Part shown: positions 46,496 through 59,427 of the stretch, one piece after another
How the letters are laid out: each line of letters opens with the position of its first letter
How positions within the stretch are numbered: position 1 is the stretch's first letter
Assembly (NCBI GenBank): GCA_014871385.1
Contig: CM026426.1
Location: 71,051,377-71,115,376, forward strand
Direction: 5' to 3'
DNA: 64,000 nucleotides
Origin: Ceratodon purpureus
Lineage: Eukaryota > Streptophyta > Bryopsida > Pseudoditrichales > Ditrichaceae
Translations under genes and position numbers: made by a program
Notes under the pieces: generated by a model
The model's input: the letters and a program-made list of their open reading frames with translations, nothing else
Database searches by the model: none
Told to the model about the DNA's origin: nothing

Positions 46496-49400
46496 TTAGT
46501 CTTTACCTTTAGGACTTTCAACCGCATCACTACTGGGCATCACAATGGGCTTCTCGATGGCGGTCTCCTGGACTGGAGCAGGAATTTGACCTCGCATCTG
46601 CATCAACATACTACGCATCTCCCGCATCTCTCTGTCCCTCTCCCGCATCTCTCTGTCCCTCTCGCGATCCTTCTCCTCTTGAATCTTGAGAAGGCTCTCC
46701 GCCCTTTCCTTCGCTAAACGAGCCTCTTCAACAATACGCCGAGTTGCCTCGGCTTCTTTTTCCCTCTTCTCCTCCTTCTTCTTTCTCTTCTCTTCGTTCC
46801 ACTGGAACCAGTCCACATCCCTCTTTGAAACCGGTGCTCCTGGATGGGGTGCCTTCCCCGCAGCGTTGAAGACTTCCTCTGCGTCATCTGGTACTAACTC
46901 TGTGCGGACAACAACAGGATGAACTACTGGTGCTCTCGCTACAACTCTGGTCTCAGAAGTCTTCGGTTCTTCATCTGAGCTATCATCCTTGGAGTCGCTG
47001 AGCAGAACCAACGGAGTCTTCGTCACAGTCTTCACACAGCTTTCACCCCCTCTACTCTCTGGCACGTCAAGGTCAGGAACTCCTTCATCCGCTCCCCCTT
47101 CCGAGTCCTCTTCTTCGTCCATGTCAATATCCTTCGAAGTTGACCCAATGTTTCGGGTTTGAGTCTGCTGCTCTGACCCGAACTCCTGAACGAGGCGCCG
47201 CCCTAGAATAGAGTTTTGGACGCGAAATCTAGTTTCACGAGGTGAAGAATGCCGGCTAAGTGGTGAGTAAATTAGCTCACTATGAGCTAAACTTGTGGAG
47301 CGTGGACCTGATCCAGGTGTGGCAGGCAAGTTATCAATATCTGCTCCAAGAACCTCTTCGTCAAATTCTGCACCGAGTGTCTCCTCGTCAAATCCCGCCC
47401 CAAGAGTCTCTTCAACTGGTTCCTCTTCGAGAGCTTCGCCTTCGTGCTCTTCGTCTCTCTCATCCGCCTCATCATCGTCCTCGGATTCGACAGTGATGCT
47501 TCTTTCGAATTCGTCACTCTCTAGAAACTGCTGTCTCTCAGGCATCGGCTGGTCCTCCTTCGGTGCGTCGTAGACAGAGTCCACTTGAATGAAATCATTC
47601 ATATCCAAGTGAGGAACCAGCTTCGCCATCTGCTTGTAGCAGTCCTCGAAGTTATGGTCTATTATTCCGTAGTAGAACAGACCATAGATCTGGACAGAAC
47701 ACACTTAAAAATTAGAATGGATTAGGAAAGAAACATTTAGCTCACTATGAGCTAAATTCTGGCAGCCTCACCGACGCGGATTCCTAGGGATAATTCAATT
47801 TCAATAGCATTAGAGAACCATACATTTCTTAAACGAAAGCGTGACTTACCATTTAGCTCATACTGAGCTAAATTTAATGAATACAAATTAAGGTACACGA
47901 GTTTCGGACTTCACTTTAGCTCACTGTGAGCTAATTTAATTAATACTCACTAAGACAAAATCGAGTCATAGAAATTAAGTACAGTCACTTACCCGAGCGG
48001 CTAGCATACACTTTGTTCCACTAAACACGCCCCAGAAGTTCTCCCCAGGTAAGCAAAAGGTCTTCAAGAGCTCTATGTAGAACTCCATCCGGAGTTCCCG
48101 AGCGTTCAGTCGTAAATGAGCTTCCTTATACAGTCCGTAAACTGTATAATAGTTTGTGTTAGGAGCTTTGTATACCGCCTTTACCTTTTTCTTCTCTTCG
48201 CTCCTACCGGCACGCACCAAGAATACAAGGTACAACTCATCCTTCCCGGAGTTCCTAGTAGTATGATCGTTCAGGCGTTCGTTCTTCGCGGGAATATACC
48301 TTGATGGAATCACCTCGTACCCTTTCATGTACTTCTCACCGTATGCGATTGCCTGGGCGTTCCTGTGCTGTGAAGCACTAATCCAGACCCAAACTTCCGG
48401 GTCGGAGACACTTGGAGTTTTTAAGAGTAGAAGTTTCTTCATAAACGGCTTGAAGAACGGATTCTCGACAGTGTCATCCTTTGTCGAATGGCCGGGGGTA
48501 TCTCGCAAATCCAATAATGCCAGTCCAAGTCGCGGAGCACTGTCGTAGACGAAGTGCTGCCCAAACTCCATTTTCACGGCATTGAATAATCTTGTACGAA
48601 TCCGACCTTTGGGAGCCACGAAATTACCTTTCACCTCCAGAAACTTCTTAAAGAATGGAAACACATTGGGCCATTTATCCGTCAAATCCCTTGACCTCTT
48701 AAACATCCCTTTCTTCTCAGCTCGAAAACCATAAAATGCCTTGTCAGGCCGGTCCAGAAGAACGTTCAACGTGGCGCTGGAGACACCGTGCTTATCCTTC
48801 CACTCGTGCCACTTGTCGCGGTTGATAGTCATATCCTTGTTGCAAAGGCCGAGAGTCGGTTTGATGTCATGGAGTTCCTGGATACAGATCCGCTTCCTCT
48901 TCTTCTTGGCCATCCAGTCCCCAGATGAGTAGTGATGTGGCAATACTGTGCCCCGGGTTTTGTGTACTGATACCTTGGGGTATCGATACTTCCAATTCTT
49001 CGTCTGCATGAGTAAGTGTATCACCAGTGACTTCGTCTCCTCTTCTGTCATGAAGCCCATTCCACGGAAGAAACTGCGATGGAGTTGGAATGCCTTTCCG
49101 CCCTTGAATCCTTTTTTCTGATTAAACCTTTCACAGGTTTCTGGATCTATCAACTCTCCGGTGCTGTGCTTCGTGATAAACTCCTTCCACAGACTGTAAT
49201 GATCTTCCGGGGCGGTGATTATTACCATTTCATTCTTTATGTCTGCTGGCCCCTGGATTTGCTTTCCCTCTTTGCTCGGATCGATGTTCTGAAATCTCTT
49301 GATAAGCAAGTCCACAAATTTCTGCCAAAACCAAAGTTATAAATTAGATAGACTAAAATTCAATATTCAATCTCTAAACAGTTACTACACTTATGCAAGT

Positions 49401-51184
49401 ATATTGCTTCACGAACCAGTACTGTCATGCAATTGTATTTCTATCAAACCATAGACAATACATCTTAACAATCATAAACATTCGAAGACCTTTCAATTAT
49501 TTATTTATTACCATTCACGATGAAGACAACAATTCAAATATTCAAATCCGCAAGCCATACATCTGTAGAGCTGATTATTTCATTTCAACATAACTAATTT
49601 AGCTCGCAGTGAGCCAAATGCGGCCTTCTTGGTTTGGATAAATAGAATTCTCAGCTTAGCTCACAGTGAGCTAAATTGATGTACATTAACCCACGAACCT
49701 GTATATTCAAGAAATTGCAAATAATATTCAATTATATATACCTGATATTTCTTGGTGTTGTATTGTGCTCCGTTGTTTCGATTGTTGTCTTTCATATTCG
49801 TAGGTTTCTCTTGGCTAATCCAGACATTCCGCGCACTCAATATGTTAGTACCCCATGTAGGCTGCGCGTGATTAAGATGGTTACACATATTATAAAACTC
49901 AGAGATTCTGACTAGGATCATAGCGTCTTTGCTCCATACGATGTACGCGTCCCAGTATTCGAGCTCCTTCTTCCTCTTTTCCCCGCAACCTGAAACCTGT
50001 AACTCCTGTGAAGCTACTATACTATGTTGACCATTGATTATCATAAACTTTCCGTCTTTTATGTCGCTCCATGACTTCGGTTTCTCTGGCAGGAGCTGCA
50101 AATTGTCGGTCACTGGCATTAGGCAAACCTTCTGTCTCTGGTTAATGTCTCCCATCCTAACGAGCTCCTCTTTCACAGATTTAACAATATCTCTCTCTAA
50201 GTCCCGGACAATATACTCATCCTTCGCAATATGACACTGCTTGACATTAACAGGGAATGTGGTCTTCATATCAAAGACATATGCGGATTCACAGTCATCC
50301 CAGAATGTCTTCTGGATTTCTGTAAACTTCTGATAATCTGGTACGTCCTTTTCCTTTCCCTTTGCTTTTGCCTTCTTAGTTTCCTCTGTCTGAGTTAGTC
50401 CGGATCCCGAGCTTCCTGCCTTCCCTGTTTGCTTCCGCCTCTTCTTCGAAGTGGATGCTTCGGTCACGTCAGTGGCCGGGCGCTTGCTTGCACGTGAACG
50501 AGATGGAGCCGGAATGGGTGATGCCTCAGTCTGCTGAATGCTCCCCCGAGATGGAGCAGCAGAGTCTTCACGCATAGAAACCAGCGCAGTGCTATGTAAC
50601 GGAACAGTAGAGATCTTGGAGGCCGATTTGTCAGTTATGTAATGCGTTAGGGTCAAGAATATACGATTCAATCTACGTCCAAAAGATACGGCGCTCAACT
50701 CTGTACCATCATCATTCCTCCACGAGGTCTTCTCTACGTCATGTCGGAGATCCTCGCATGATGTTCCGATCATGCTGTTGATCAAAGGCTCCGGGTCAAA
50801 TCGAGAATGTGGAACTCCGACCTCGATTATCAAGGAGGGGACATGTGTTAGATCACATTCTGATTCTGGGTCCACAGCACCAACCGTTAGTACAATGTAC
50901 TTTCGGTGATGTTCTTCGATAACTTTCACCCGTTCATGTGTAGAGAGATCTAGGTACCGTGGACTGTTCTTCTCCTTGTGCAATATCCGCACAATCTTGT
51001 TGTACCTAGATACGGCAAGAGACCAGCCCTCGACCTGGGTCTTGAACTTCCAGAGGGAACCGTAGGAGTTCTCCAAGGACGGTTCAAAGAAGGGGGTTGT
51101 TGGATCAGGGTTCATAAATATTTCAATAAATGGATCGAGGTGACTCATGTCGTAACCATCTGGCATTAGAACTGGGGACGCCAT
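46496..51184 (-). CDS. ParB-like / degenerate amino-methyltransferase-like protein, three exons (gene 2)
   Basis: Exon 1 is 51184-49742, exon 2 is 49321-47993 and exon 3 is 47689-46496. All joins are phase 0 with clear GT-AG borders, giving about 1,321 residues. I chose ATG 51,184 (MASPVLMPDGYD); another ATG lies two codons upstream. The N-terminal domain is unknown. After a Ser/Lys-rich linker comes a ParB-like block (IAKDEYIVRDLERDIVKSV, then KFMIINGQHSIVASQEL). Exon 2 ends with a methyltransferase-like half in beta order: RLGLALLDLRDTPG at the motif IV position and GENFWGVFSGTKCMLAAR at motif I, continued by IYGLFYYGIIDHNFEDCY in exon 3. Both catalytic DPPY and the GxG loop are altered, so it is probably not an active enzyme. 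Exon 3 then has acidic repeats and a strong Glu/Arg/Lys coiled coil. Both introns carry palindromes, and the 41-bp array lies about 500 bases upstream. Confidence 0.7.
47271..47291. repeat. Palindrome copy inside the coding exon of gene 2
   Basis: ATTAGCTCAC-T-ATGAGCTAAA has two arm changes from the consensus. On the minus strand it is read in frame as SLAHSEL within the disordered region after the acidic repeats. Confidence 0.8.
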
Positions 51185-51686
51185 CGTCATCTGCAAACAT
51201 ACCGAGAAGTTTATATCAGTACAACATAGTTCTCCTAGATGTCTAACAAAGTTTCAATCTTATTCATGCTGTGTATTCTCGCCTGAGACATAATGAACAC
51301 CACTGATTAGTTTTTCTCACTGTGAGCCAAATGTACACGAATCAAACAAATTCTGACGAGAGATTTAGCTCACTGTGAGCTAAAATGTTAATAATCATAT
51401 AAAGAAGTTAGGTGTTGGCTATAGTGTTTTTATCCCCAAGCATTTAGCTCACTGTGAGCTAAACTTTGAATCGCCTGCTAAAGTACATGGACCTAGATTG
51501 TTAGTAATATTTAGTAAGCTCACGACTTGGATCTGTAGTGTTTCAAGTAAATTTAAATCGTTTAGCTCATCCTTAGCGACAGTAAGTACTTTATTATCAG
51601 AACAACGCAAAGGTCATTAGTACTGTATCGGAGTTGTTGAGAAGATTAAGTTTACAGAGAGCAACATTGGTTTCGAGGGCATAGGA

Positions 51687-51997
51687 TTTAGCTCAGTGTG
51701 AGCTAAAATCTCTAAGTTGGACTTTCATTTAGCTCTGCGTGAGCTAAATATGAGAATAGGTTGCACTAAGATTTAGCTCACAGTGAGCTAAATCCTCTAA
51801 CTTGCACTAGAATTTAGCTCACGGTGAGCTAAATCCTCTAAGTTGCACTAGAATTTAGCTCATAGTGAGCTAAATCCTCTAAGTTGCACTACGACTTAGC
51901 TTACTGTGAGCTAAATCGTCTATGTTGCACTATTATTTAGCTCTCTGTGAACTAAATTTTTGAAGTTATACTACAATTTAGCTCACAGTGAGCTAAA
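51687..51997. repeat. Palindrome array 1: eight units of 41 bp
   Basis: Palindromes start at 51,687, 51,728, 51,772, 51,813, 51,854, 51,895, 51,936 and 51,977, spaced 41 bases with one gap of 44. The spacer consensus is CCTCTAAGTTGCACTAGAA. Changes in one arm are often matched in the other or confined to the central three bases, so the dyad symmetry persists. The array lies 5' of gene 2. Confidence 0.92.
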
Positions 51998-54399
51998 TAA
52001 ACCCCAATTTTTCTAGAGTATTTAGGTTACCGGTACGTGAAACTACAACATGTTTAACATAATGCATTTTATATAAAAAGGTTACCCTGGAAACAGGAAC
52101 TCTGCTCTCAGTACCTGGTGAAACTGTGCTCTAATAGTGCAACAGTTTTGCACATAAGTTTTGAACTATCTGTACTATCAAAACGGAAGGCCACTCCACT
52201 GCTCCTCCCCTTCAGTTTGATTGTTTACTGTAGAAATTAGAGAAAAAAGGTTAGTCCAAATCGTTCAAGGCATTAAAGTGTAATCTCGAATTACAAACAG
52301 AGCGGAGTATAAATCATTTACATTTAGAACAGACAGTGTCCCCAGCAATACATTGACCTCAGTTCGAGAATTTCTATCAACAACAAATTCGGATTCATTT
52401 CGCAGTTACAAATAAATAAACACATATTATCTTGATCAATAAGCGAGTGTACACTAAACAATCTGAACAACCTAATTTAAGCAAGAGAAAAGGCTACCCT
52501 GTATTACTTTAAAAAGCTAATTCTGTACACGTGCAAGCTCAATTGCAGGAAAACAACAAAGTGTGCATCGACTAGATTGCGTACCACTATTCTTTAGCTC
52601 TGACGTATATAGGTTAAAGATAGCGCACGTCTTGGATTCCTTCAAGATTGCAACTTGCAATACTGCGACAACAGAAGTGCAACGAGTTCATTAGCCAACA
52701 TCACGACCTACTCAATATACTAGGCACCCTAAACATTTAGTTTCCAGAACGACAATGAATATGGCTGTGTTCAAGACCTTCAGAAAAGCATAGAAAACAT
52801 CTCAAAGGTTTGGTGAAATAACTTACACGTCTATAAACTGGGGAGCTCTTCAGTAGACGACGTCAAGGAGAAGCTCAAAACCCGGGAACATGGTGTTCAC
52901 TGCAAAATGCATTTGAAATTTAGTGCAACATATATGCAACACGCGTTCTTCGGTAAACCGACATTGTGAACGAGAACAAAAATAAAAAAAGACAACAAAC
53001 AACGCACAGACAGAGAAATGTGCGAAACAAACATGTAGAACTAATCAACCCGGGAACAAAACGTTACAGAACATAGAATTATACACATGATGCGTACCGT
53101 CCACAGGTAATACTTGTACCCAAGGATGACTACTCTCTCCTTCCAGACAAACTACCAAGCACCAACAAAAACGCACACTATCTACAAAACGAAGTAACAA
53201 CAATCACAAAAAGGAACTCACATAAAACCGGGGGTTTCCACGACTGCAGCGGCGCGTCCACCTCGTCTCCGAAGTAGTCTTCAAGTAACAGAAACAGCGT
53301 GAAATGTTCGCGAAATCAGGGTGGAAAGATATCAGAAGACGCGATCACAGTACAAGAAACGTAGGGTTCGAAGGAACAAATCGCTGGAAACTAATTCCTA
53401 CGAAGGTCTACCTAGAGAGCCGCCTGTCCTCGTAACTGCCGAAAACATCTGAGGAAATATGCCCGCTACACTACAAGAACAGCAACAACGCTAGGAAGAC
53501 ACAACAAAATCAAATGAGAGACGGAAACCCTAAAGGAGATAGAGGTAGCACAATGCGATCAAAACCGACCGACGCCATGTTCCGGGGATGATGAGAGACG
53601 ACGGGAAAACTAGCGAGGGAAGATGCAAGCGCGTGTTCCGGAGAAGGGTGTCGTGGGCTGTTCACGAATTGATTTCGTGGGCAGCCCGGCAAAAATTTGG
53701 CGGCTGCGGGCAGGTAAGCCGGCCATTGTCGCTCTGCCACGTGTCATCGATGGAAAGCCCTTCGAGACCACATTAATTACTCATCTCGGTTGTAAAGTGA
53801 CCACTCAGCATATTAACACGATTTTTTTATTTTTTTATTTTTCAAATTCTATATATTATTTTTATTTTTAAAATATCCAATGATTTGGCAAAATTAAATT
53901 CAATTGGAAACCTTTCAGTTAGCAATCATTGAATAACTTATTTCTATGACAATTACTTGACGTATATTTAATCTAAATAAGAAATGTCAAATAAAATAGA
54001 AACTTGTAAAATCTAGTCATCGAAAATGTGAATTAAATCTTATCACTACAATTATTTTAATTTTTACCACACTTTAAGCTATTTATGAATGCAATACTAA
54101 TGTTATTCACACAAATAAATTTGTAACAGCAGTAATACGTATTGGTATATATATACGTATAAAGAATCCATTAAAAAAAATGTAACATAATACTTATATT
54201 AAATGAACACTCATCGTTATATCATTTATTATTCTTATATATAATCAAGTCATATTACATAAATGGTTAATTAAATATCTCATAATTAGTAATTCATGTT
54301 AATTTTGACAACAAAAGAAGAATATTTAAAGATTAAAAAAATTATAAATAATAATTCGAGAGATATAGAAGGATAAAAGACTAAGAAAAAGAATGGATT
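51998..54399. other. Upstream region of gene 2, no supported gene
   Basis: One degenerate half-palindrome lies near 52,592. The part from 53,220 to 53,790 is richer in GC and contains AGGGTTTCC-type leader sequence on the minus strand, with a short frame starting MASVGFDRIVLPLSP at 53,576. It could be the distal promoter or first exon of gene 2 with a spliced 5' leader. This is a guess. From 53,830 the sequence is AT-rich. Confidence 0.35.
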
Positions 54400-56700
54400 A
54401 TTGAATTCATCACTAAAACGATAAAACAAAAGAATAGAAGACTAATAAAATAAAATAGCCAAGTTAAAAAAAAATATAATGGAAGCAGAATTTAAGAGTG
54501 AAAAAAAGAAAAAAATGAACATAAGAAGAATAGAATGATGGAAAAGTTGGAAAGAAGAGTGATGACCAATGGAATAATAAAAAGATAGGAGGATAGAAAA
54601 GAAGACCAAAAAAATATTAGAAAATAATATTAAAAAAAAACAAATGAAAGAATGTAGAAGATTAGAAGAATAATAAAAATCAAAAAAATAAAGAAGAAAA
54701 GGAATAGAAGGATGAGAAACTACAAAAGAGATGGATGACCAATGGACGAATACAAAGATAGGAGGATGAAATAGAAGACCAATTAAATATTAAAAAAAAA
54801 TATTAAAAATAAAACAATGGAAGAAGTTAGAAGAATAGAAGAATTCAAAAAAAATAAAAAAAATAGAGAGGAACATGAATAGAAGGATTAGAAACTACGA
54901 AAGGGAGGCGTGACCAATGGACGAAATAAAGAGTTAGAATGATAGAAAAGAAGAGCAATAAAATAAATTAAAAACAGAATTAAAAATAATTAAATGGTAG
55001 AAGAATAGAAGAATAAAAAAAATCTTTAAATAGAGAGCAAAAGAAGAAAAAGATGAAAATATAAGTGAAAGGATGGATGACTAATCGGAGAGCAAAAACA
55101 AAACAAGATAGACTACAAGAGCACTAAAATAATTAAATAAAGATAAAAAAAATAATAGAAGTATAATAGAAGATTCAAAAAGACATGGTACATACAGAAA
55201 GAAATAGGGGGATGAAAACAAGTGAACGGATGGATGATCAGTGGAATAGTAAAAAAAACAAGATAGAGACGAAGCCCAATGAAATAACTAAAGAATAATA
55301 ATTAAAAAAATAACATTCATTAATAATAGGAGAAAAGTAAAAAGATGAAATAAGGACGGATAGGAATAGAAGGATGAAAAACTAAGAAAATTGAGGATAA
55401 CCAATGGGCGAATGAAAAGATAGAAGGATAGAAAGGAAGACCAATGCAGTAAATAAAAAAATTAAAAAATAACATAAGAAAAAATGGAGAAATAGATTGG
55501 GAGAGAGTAGAAGTATATAATATCAAGGGAAATGATAGATGACCAATGGGCAAATAGAAATATAGGATGATAGATGATACTACCAATAAATTATTTTCAA
55601 AAACATATTTCTATTAATAAAAAAATGGTGAAAAAGATTGGGCGATAATAGAAGGATGAAATACGAAAAGAAAGGATGGGTGACCTGTGGATGAATAAAA
55701 AGACAGTATAATTGAAAAGATGACCAATAAAATAATTACAAAAGATTTTAATTTAAACTAATAAGAAATAAAATTAAAAAAACAAAAAACAATAGAAGTA
55801 GGATAGAAGAATGAAGAAAAAATGGTACATAGAGAGAGGAATAGAAAGATTGAAAAGTAGAGGAAAGGATGGATGACCAATGAAATATTTGAAAAATAGG
55901 GGGATAGAGACAAAGTCCAATAAAATATATTGAAAATAGTAATATTAAAAAAAAAATGGAAGAAGATTAGAATAGTTAAGAAAAAATGCTAGAGAGAGAG
56001 AGGAATAGAAGAATTATAAACTAGGGGAAAAGGATGGAAGATCCATGCAAGCGTAATAAAGATAAGAGGATATAATAGAAGCCAAATAAAATATTAAAAA
56101 AATAATTTCAAAAGCAATATTAAGAAAGAAAAGAATAGAATGAGATTCAATAGATAGGGAAGCCTAGGTAAAGATTCAGGATGAAAGACGAAGTGAAAAG
56201 ATGGATGACCAATAATGGATGATTAAAGAAAGGAAATATACTACAAAGGATGAGCAATGGACGAATGAAAAGAAAAGAGAGTATAATTGATGATGTATAT
56301 AATAATAATGATAACATAAAATAAAAATAAAAAAATAAATGGTTGAAGAATAGAATAATTAAAAAAGATGAAGTAGAGAGGGAGAGAAATAGAAAGATGA
56401 AAAAGTAGAGGAACGGTTGGATGACTCATGGAAGAATCAAAGAAAGCGAAGGTACTAGAATGGTGTATCCATAGGAAGTATAAAATTATAGTGATAGGGA
56501 ATAGGTGGCTAATAAAATAAACAATTAATAAAACAATGGGTAAATATTATTGTAAGATTCAAAGAAGAGATAAAATAGAGTGAGAGAAGAATAGAAGGAC
56601 AAAAAATAAAATAATATAAGCGATGGCCAAGAAGTCAATTAAAAAAACTTTTAAAAAAAAAACAAAGAATAATGGAAGAATAAAAATTTAATGGGATTAT
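54400..56700. repeat. Degenerate purine-rich tandem satellite, about 165 bp
   Basis: The landmark GATGACCAATGG and its variants recurs near 54,561, 54,731, 54,912, 55,077, 55,235, 55,395, 55,539, 55,678, 55,875, 56,038, 56,206 and 56,411, with a mean spacing of about 165. Each unit also has GAATAGAAGGATGAAAA and AGAGAGAGG-type blocks separated by A-rich runs. One strand is almost entirely A and G. There is no coding capacity. Confidence 0.75.
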
Positions 56701-57402
56701 ACGGGGAAATTATTAAATATACAATATTAATATGTTATAATGTTCATGTTCATGATTTTTTGAGCAAATGATTTACAAACAATTCCTTAATTATCTGACT
56801 AATAATTAGTTTGTCTTCTGTGAAAGAGGAATAAATGACCTTAAGCAATGTGCAGGAAACAAAGCTTTATATTCACTAGTTAAATTCCTAGTACTCATGT
56901 AGAATCTAATTTGTAGATGGAAATGCAACTAAGATTAACTCTAATTTTTACCGTAATGAATTTTGCAATCCTCTTATGCCGTATGAGACCCTATACCATA
57001 GAATAATATTACGTAAATTTTAACAACAAATTTAACTATTCAAATATGAAACGAAAAAGAGTAAGGAATTTGAGGTTGTATTAGTAGTTAGAAAATACTA
57101 TAATACTAGACTTATTATGTAGATGCAAAAATAATGACACAATACGTGTCCAATTGAAAACATTTCTAATATTTATGGGTAAGATACATCACTTCGGTAC
57201 GAAAAATCCAAAATTACAAATATTATATAGTTTATGTATTCACAGTGCACGTGTTTTAACATTAATGTGAAATTATGTATGACCCGCTTCTGTGTATAAT
57301 GGAATTTGAATGAAACCAAGTTAATTAACAAAACAAAATTATCACATCGAAAAGCAGATGATTTAATTTTCGTATGCACTATTATCTGTAAATGTTCAAT
57401 GT

Positions 57403-57525
57403 ATAAGGTTTAGAGTATAGGGTATAGGGTTTAGGGTAACTAGGGTTTAGGGTATAGAGTATAGGGTATAGGGTCTAGGGTAACTAGGGTTTAGGATATA
57501 AGGATAGGGATCAGGGTTTAGGGGA
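57403..57525 (+). repeat. Interstitial telomere-like repeats (TTTAGGG variants)
   Basis: GGTTTAGGG is interleaved with GGGTATAG and GGGTAACTAG variants over about 120 bases. TTTAGGG is the usual plant telomere unit. It is degenerate and internal, not a chromosome end. Confidence 0.7.
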
Positions 57526-59427
57526 GTCACGCATTTCATTAATACAACTGTAATACATATCAATTTGACCATTCTGTTCTCTAGATTTAAATGAGATAAA
57601 TGTGTATCAAAATGGCTGGTTTTTTGGCTCAGTCGTTTCATATTCATGTGGTTTGTCACATGAATTGTTTTAATTGATTATTTACGTATCACATACTATA
57701 TTAATTAACACTTAAACCATGGGTATATCATATCTATTTCCCATTAGAACAATGACTTGAGGTCATGTTCATAAACGTTTGAGCTTCCTTAAAATGGAAC
57801 GGTTTAACTTTGTTATATGTACTTGTCATAAAAGACACGGAGTAATCCAAGATGGATAATTAACTTCCTAAGAACTTAATTATAAAATTCAAGTTCTTCT
57901 TTATGAGAAGGAAATTACTTTGATTTGAAACGTGGTTCATTCCTTTTAAATATTATATTCGATTTATATTACCTTTCATTACTAGTTTCAGTTTTTCCAA
58001 ATGTTTTTGAAATCCTATTTTGAAGTATCCCGTATTCTCTCCGAAGAATATGCTCACGGTATTATGTGATTATATACCAATGTTTGCAACATGATAGTTC
58101 TTTTTAGTACAAGTAAATCGTTTCGACATCTATGGTTTGTGTATGTGATTCTTGAAATTCTATGTTTTTCACCACAACCAAAAGAAATCCAGAGGAGCAT
58201 CTCGAAGAGTAATTTTATTATCCTGCCAACAGACACCAGGTCCATCTATTCCCCGTATCGAATTTCCTATCTTGACAGGTCAGAAGTCACTTGTTTGTCA
58301 AAGTGTATGTTGACCTCTGTAGTTCCCGATGTTGGAGAGCATAAACCAAGAAGGTGAGGAGGTCATGGATGCAAAACTAGGCCGAATCTACCTAACTGAA
58401 TATAACACAACGAAAGTCTCTCGCCCCTATACAATGCCTCCTTCTGTAATTAGCCATATTCGTTGAAAGCATTCATGTCGACGTCCTGGCTACTCCATAC
58501 TGTGGAATAAAGTGGTGCAAAGGTACCGCCGCCTGAAATGGAGCGCAAAGCGCTGGGAAAGGACAAGCTGAGATTGTGCTGCATCCTCAGAATGGACCAA
58601 CGGTGAAAGGACAATAAAAGAATACATCCTTCCCGCCTGAATGGGGATGTCGAATGTTCCCGCTAAATTCAAAGAGCCGTTCGAGAATGGTTGGGGTCCA
58701 GGGTTATCACGTCCTCGCTTCACATTCTCTCGCCTTTCTTTCACAGTATCGGTATGTGGAGTCTGTCTTAGTCTGCTGGGGTTGTCTTCGTGTATTGCTC
58801 TGTAGGGTTTCTCTTCTTGAGTCTGCGATTGCAGATTTCACTGCCCCTTCGTGTCTGTGAACTCTACTTACACGTACTGATAGAATGAGGCCGTAGGCCA
58901 TAGTTGTGAAGTTCTTGAGAGATATTTAGTGACCAACGTTTCTCTGGGAGCATCCAAGGACTCTTAACAGGTGATTGCCTATGCATACAGATGTACTAGC
59001 AGCATTTTCAATTTCCTGGGGGATTGTCTTATTGAAAGAAGTAGCACTCATAATCATTGTAGTTGATTCTGTGTTACCTTATTTGGTTACTGATTTGTAT
59101 GTAAACTTAGACCGTAGGTGGTAATTCATGATATCGATTATATATCAGAATCGAATCATGTCAGAATTGATGAGTGTACCCGAGAGTTCTCAGAATTAAT
59201 TTACGAATTCTTTGATTATGTCCCTAATTATCCGGGAAAATGAGTACATTTTTAACTGAGATATATATTTGAATGTTGATTTTTTCTTGTTGTATTTGTA
59301 ATGTTTACGTCCTCCTTATAGCGATCAAAGTTTGTTGAAGATATTGTGCGATATAACTATGTATGCGAAGTTGGTGTTAGGAAAGGGTAGGCTGAATACG
59401 AGTTGGGTCCGTCTGTGCTGAAGTGGA
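57526..59427. other. No supported gene
   Basis: Short frames occur (for example minus 58,744-58,490) but none has coding signs I would trust. The part near 58,650-58,900 is less AT-rich than its surroundings and might be an exon remnant. Confidence 0.35.

Larger units (their letters stand above)
43041..51463. repeat. Dispersed copies of a 21-bp palindrome
   Basis: The consensus is arm TTTAGCTCAC, one A or T, arm GTGAGCTAAA. Copies with zero to a few mismatches start at 43,041, 44,208, 45,298, 45,954, 47,271, 47,736, 47,852, 47,915, 49,598, 49,655, 51,311, 51,364 and 51,443. Most lie in introns or between genes; the one at 47,271 is inside coding sequence. Their flanks differ, so only the palindrome is shared. 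None was seen from 1 to 42,760. Confidence 0.85.

Noticed and set aside
47295-47573. Plus-strand Ser-rich ORF opposite gene 2 exon 3
   Set aside because: The acidic minus-strand coding sequence (GAA/GAG and GAC runs) automatically yields Ser/Leu-rich frames on the other strand.
51687-51997. CRISPR-like look of the 41-bp array (palindromic repeats with spacers)
   Set aside because: The spacers are nearly identical from unit to unit, the setting is an intron-bearing eukaryotic genome, and there are no cas-like genes. It is an ordinary tandem repeat built on a dyad.
57403-57525. True chromosome end
   Set aside because: The TTTAGGG units are degenerate and interrupted, and unique sequence with genes continues for at least 6 kb beyond.
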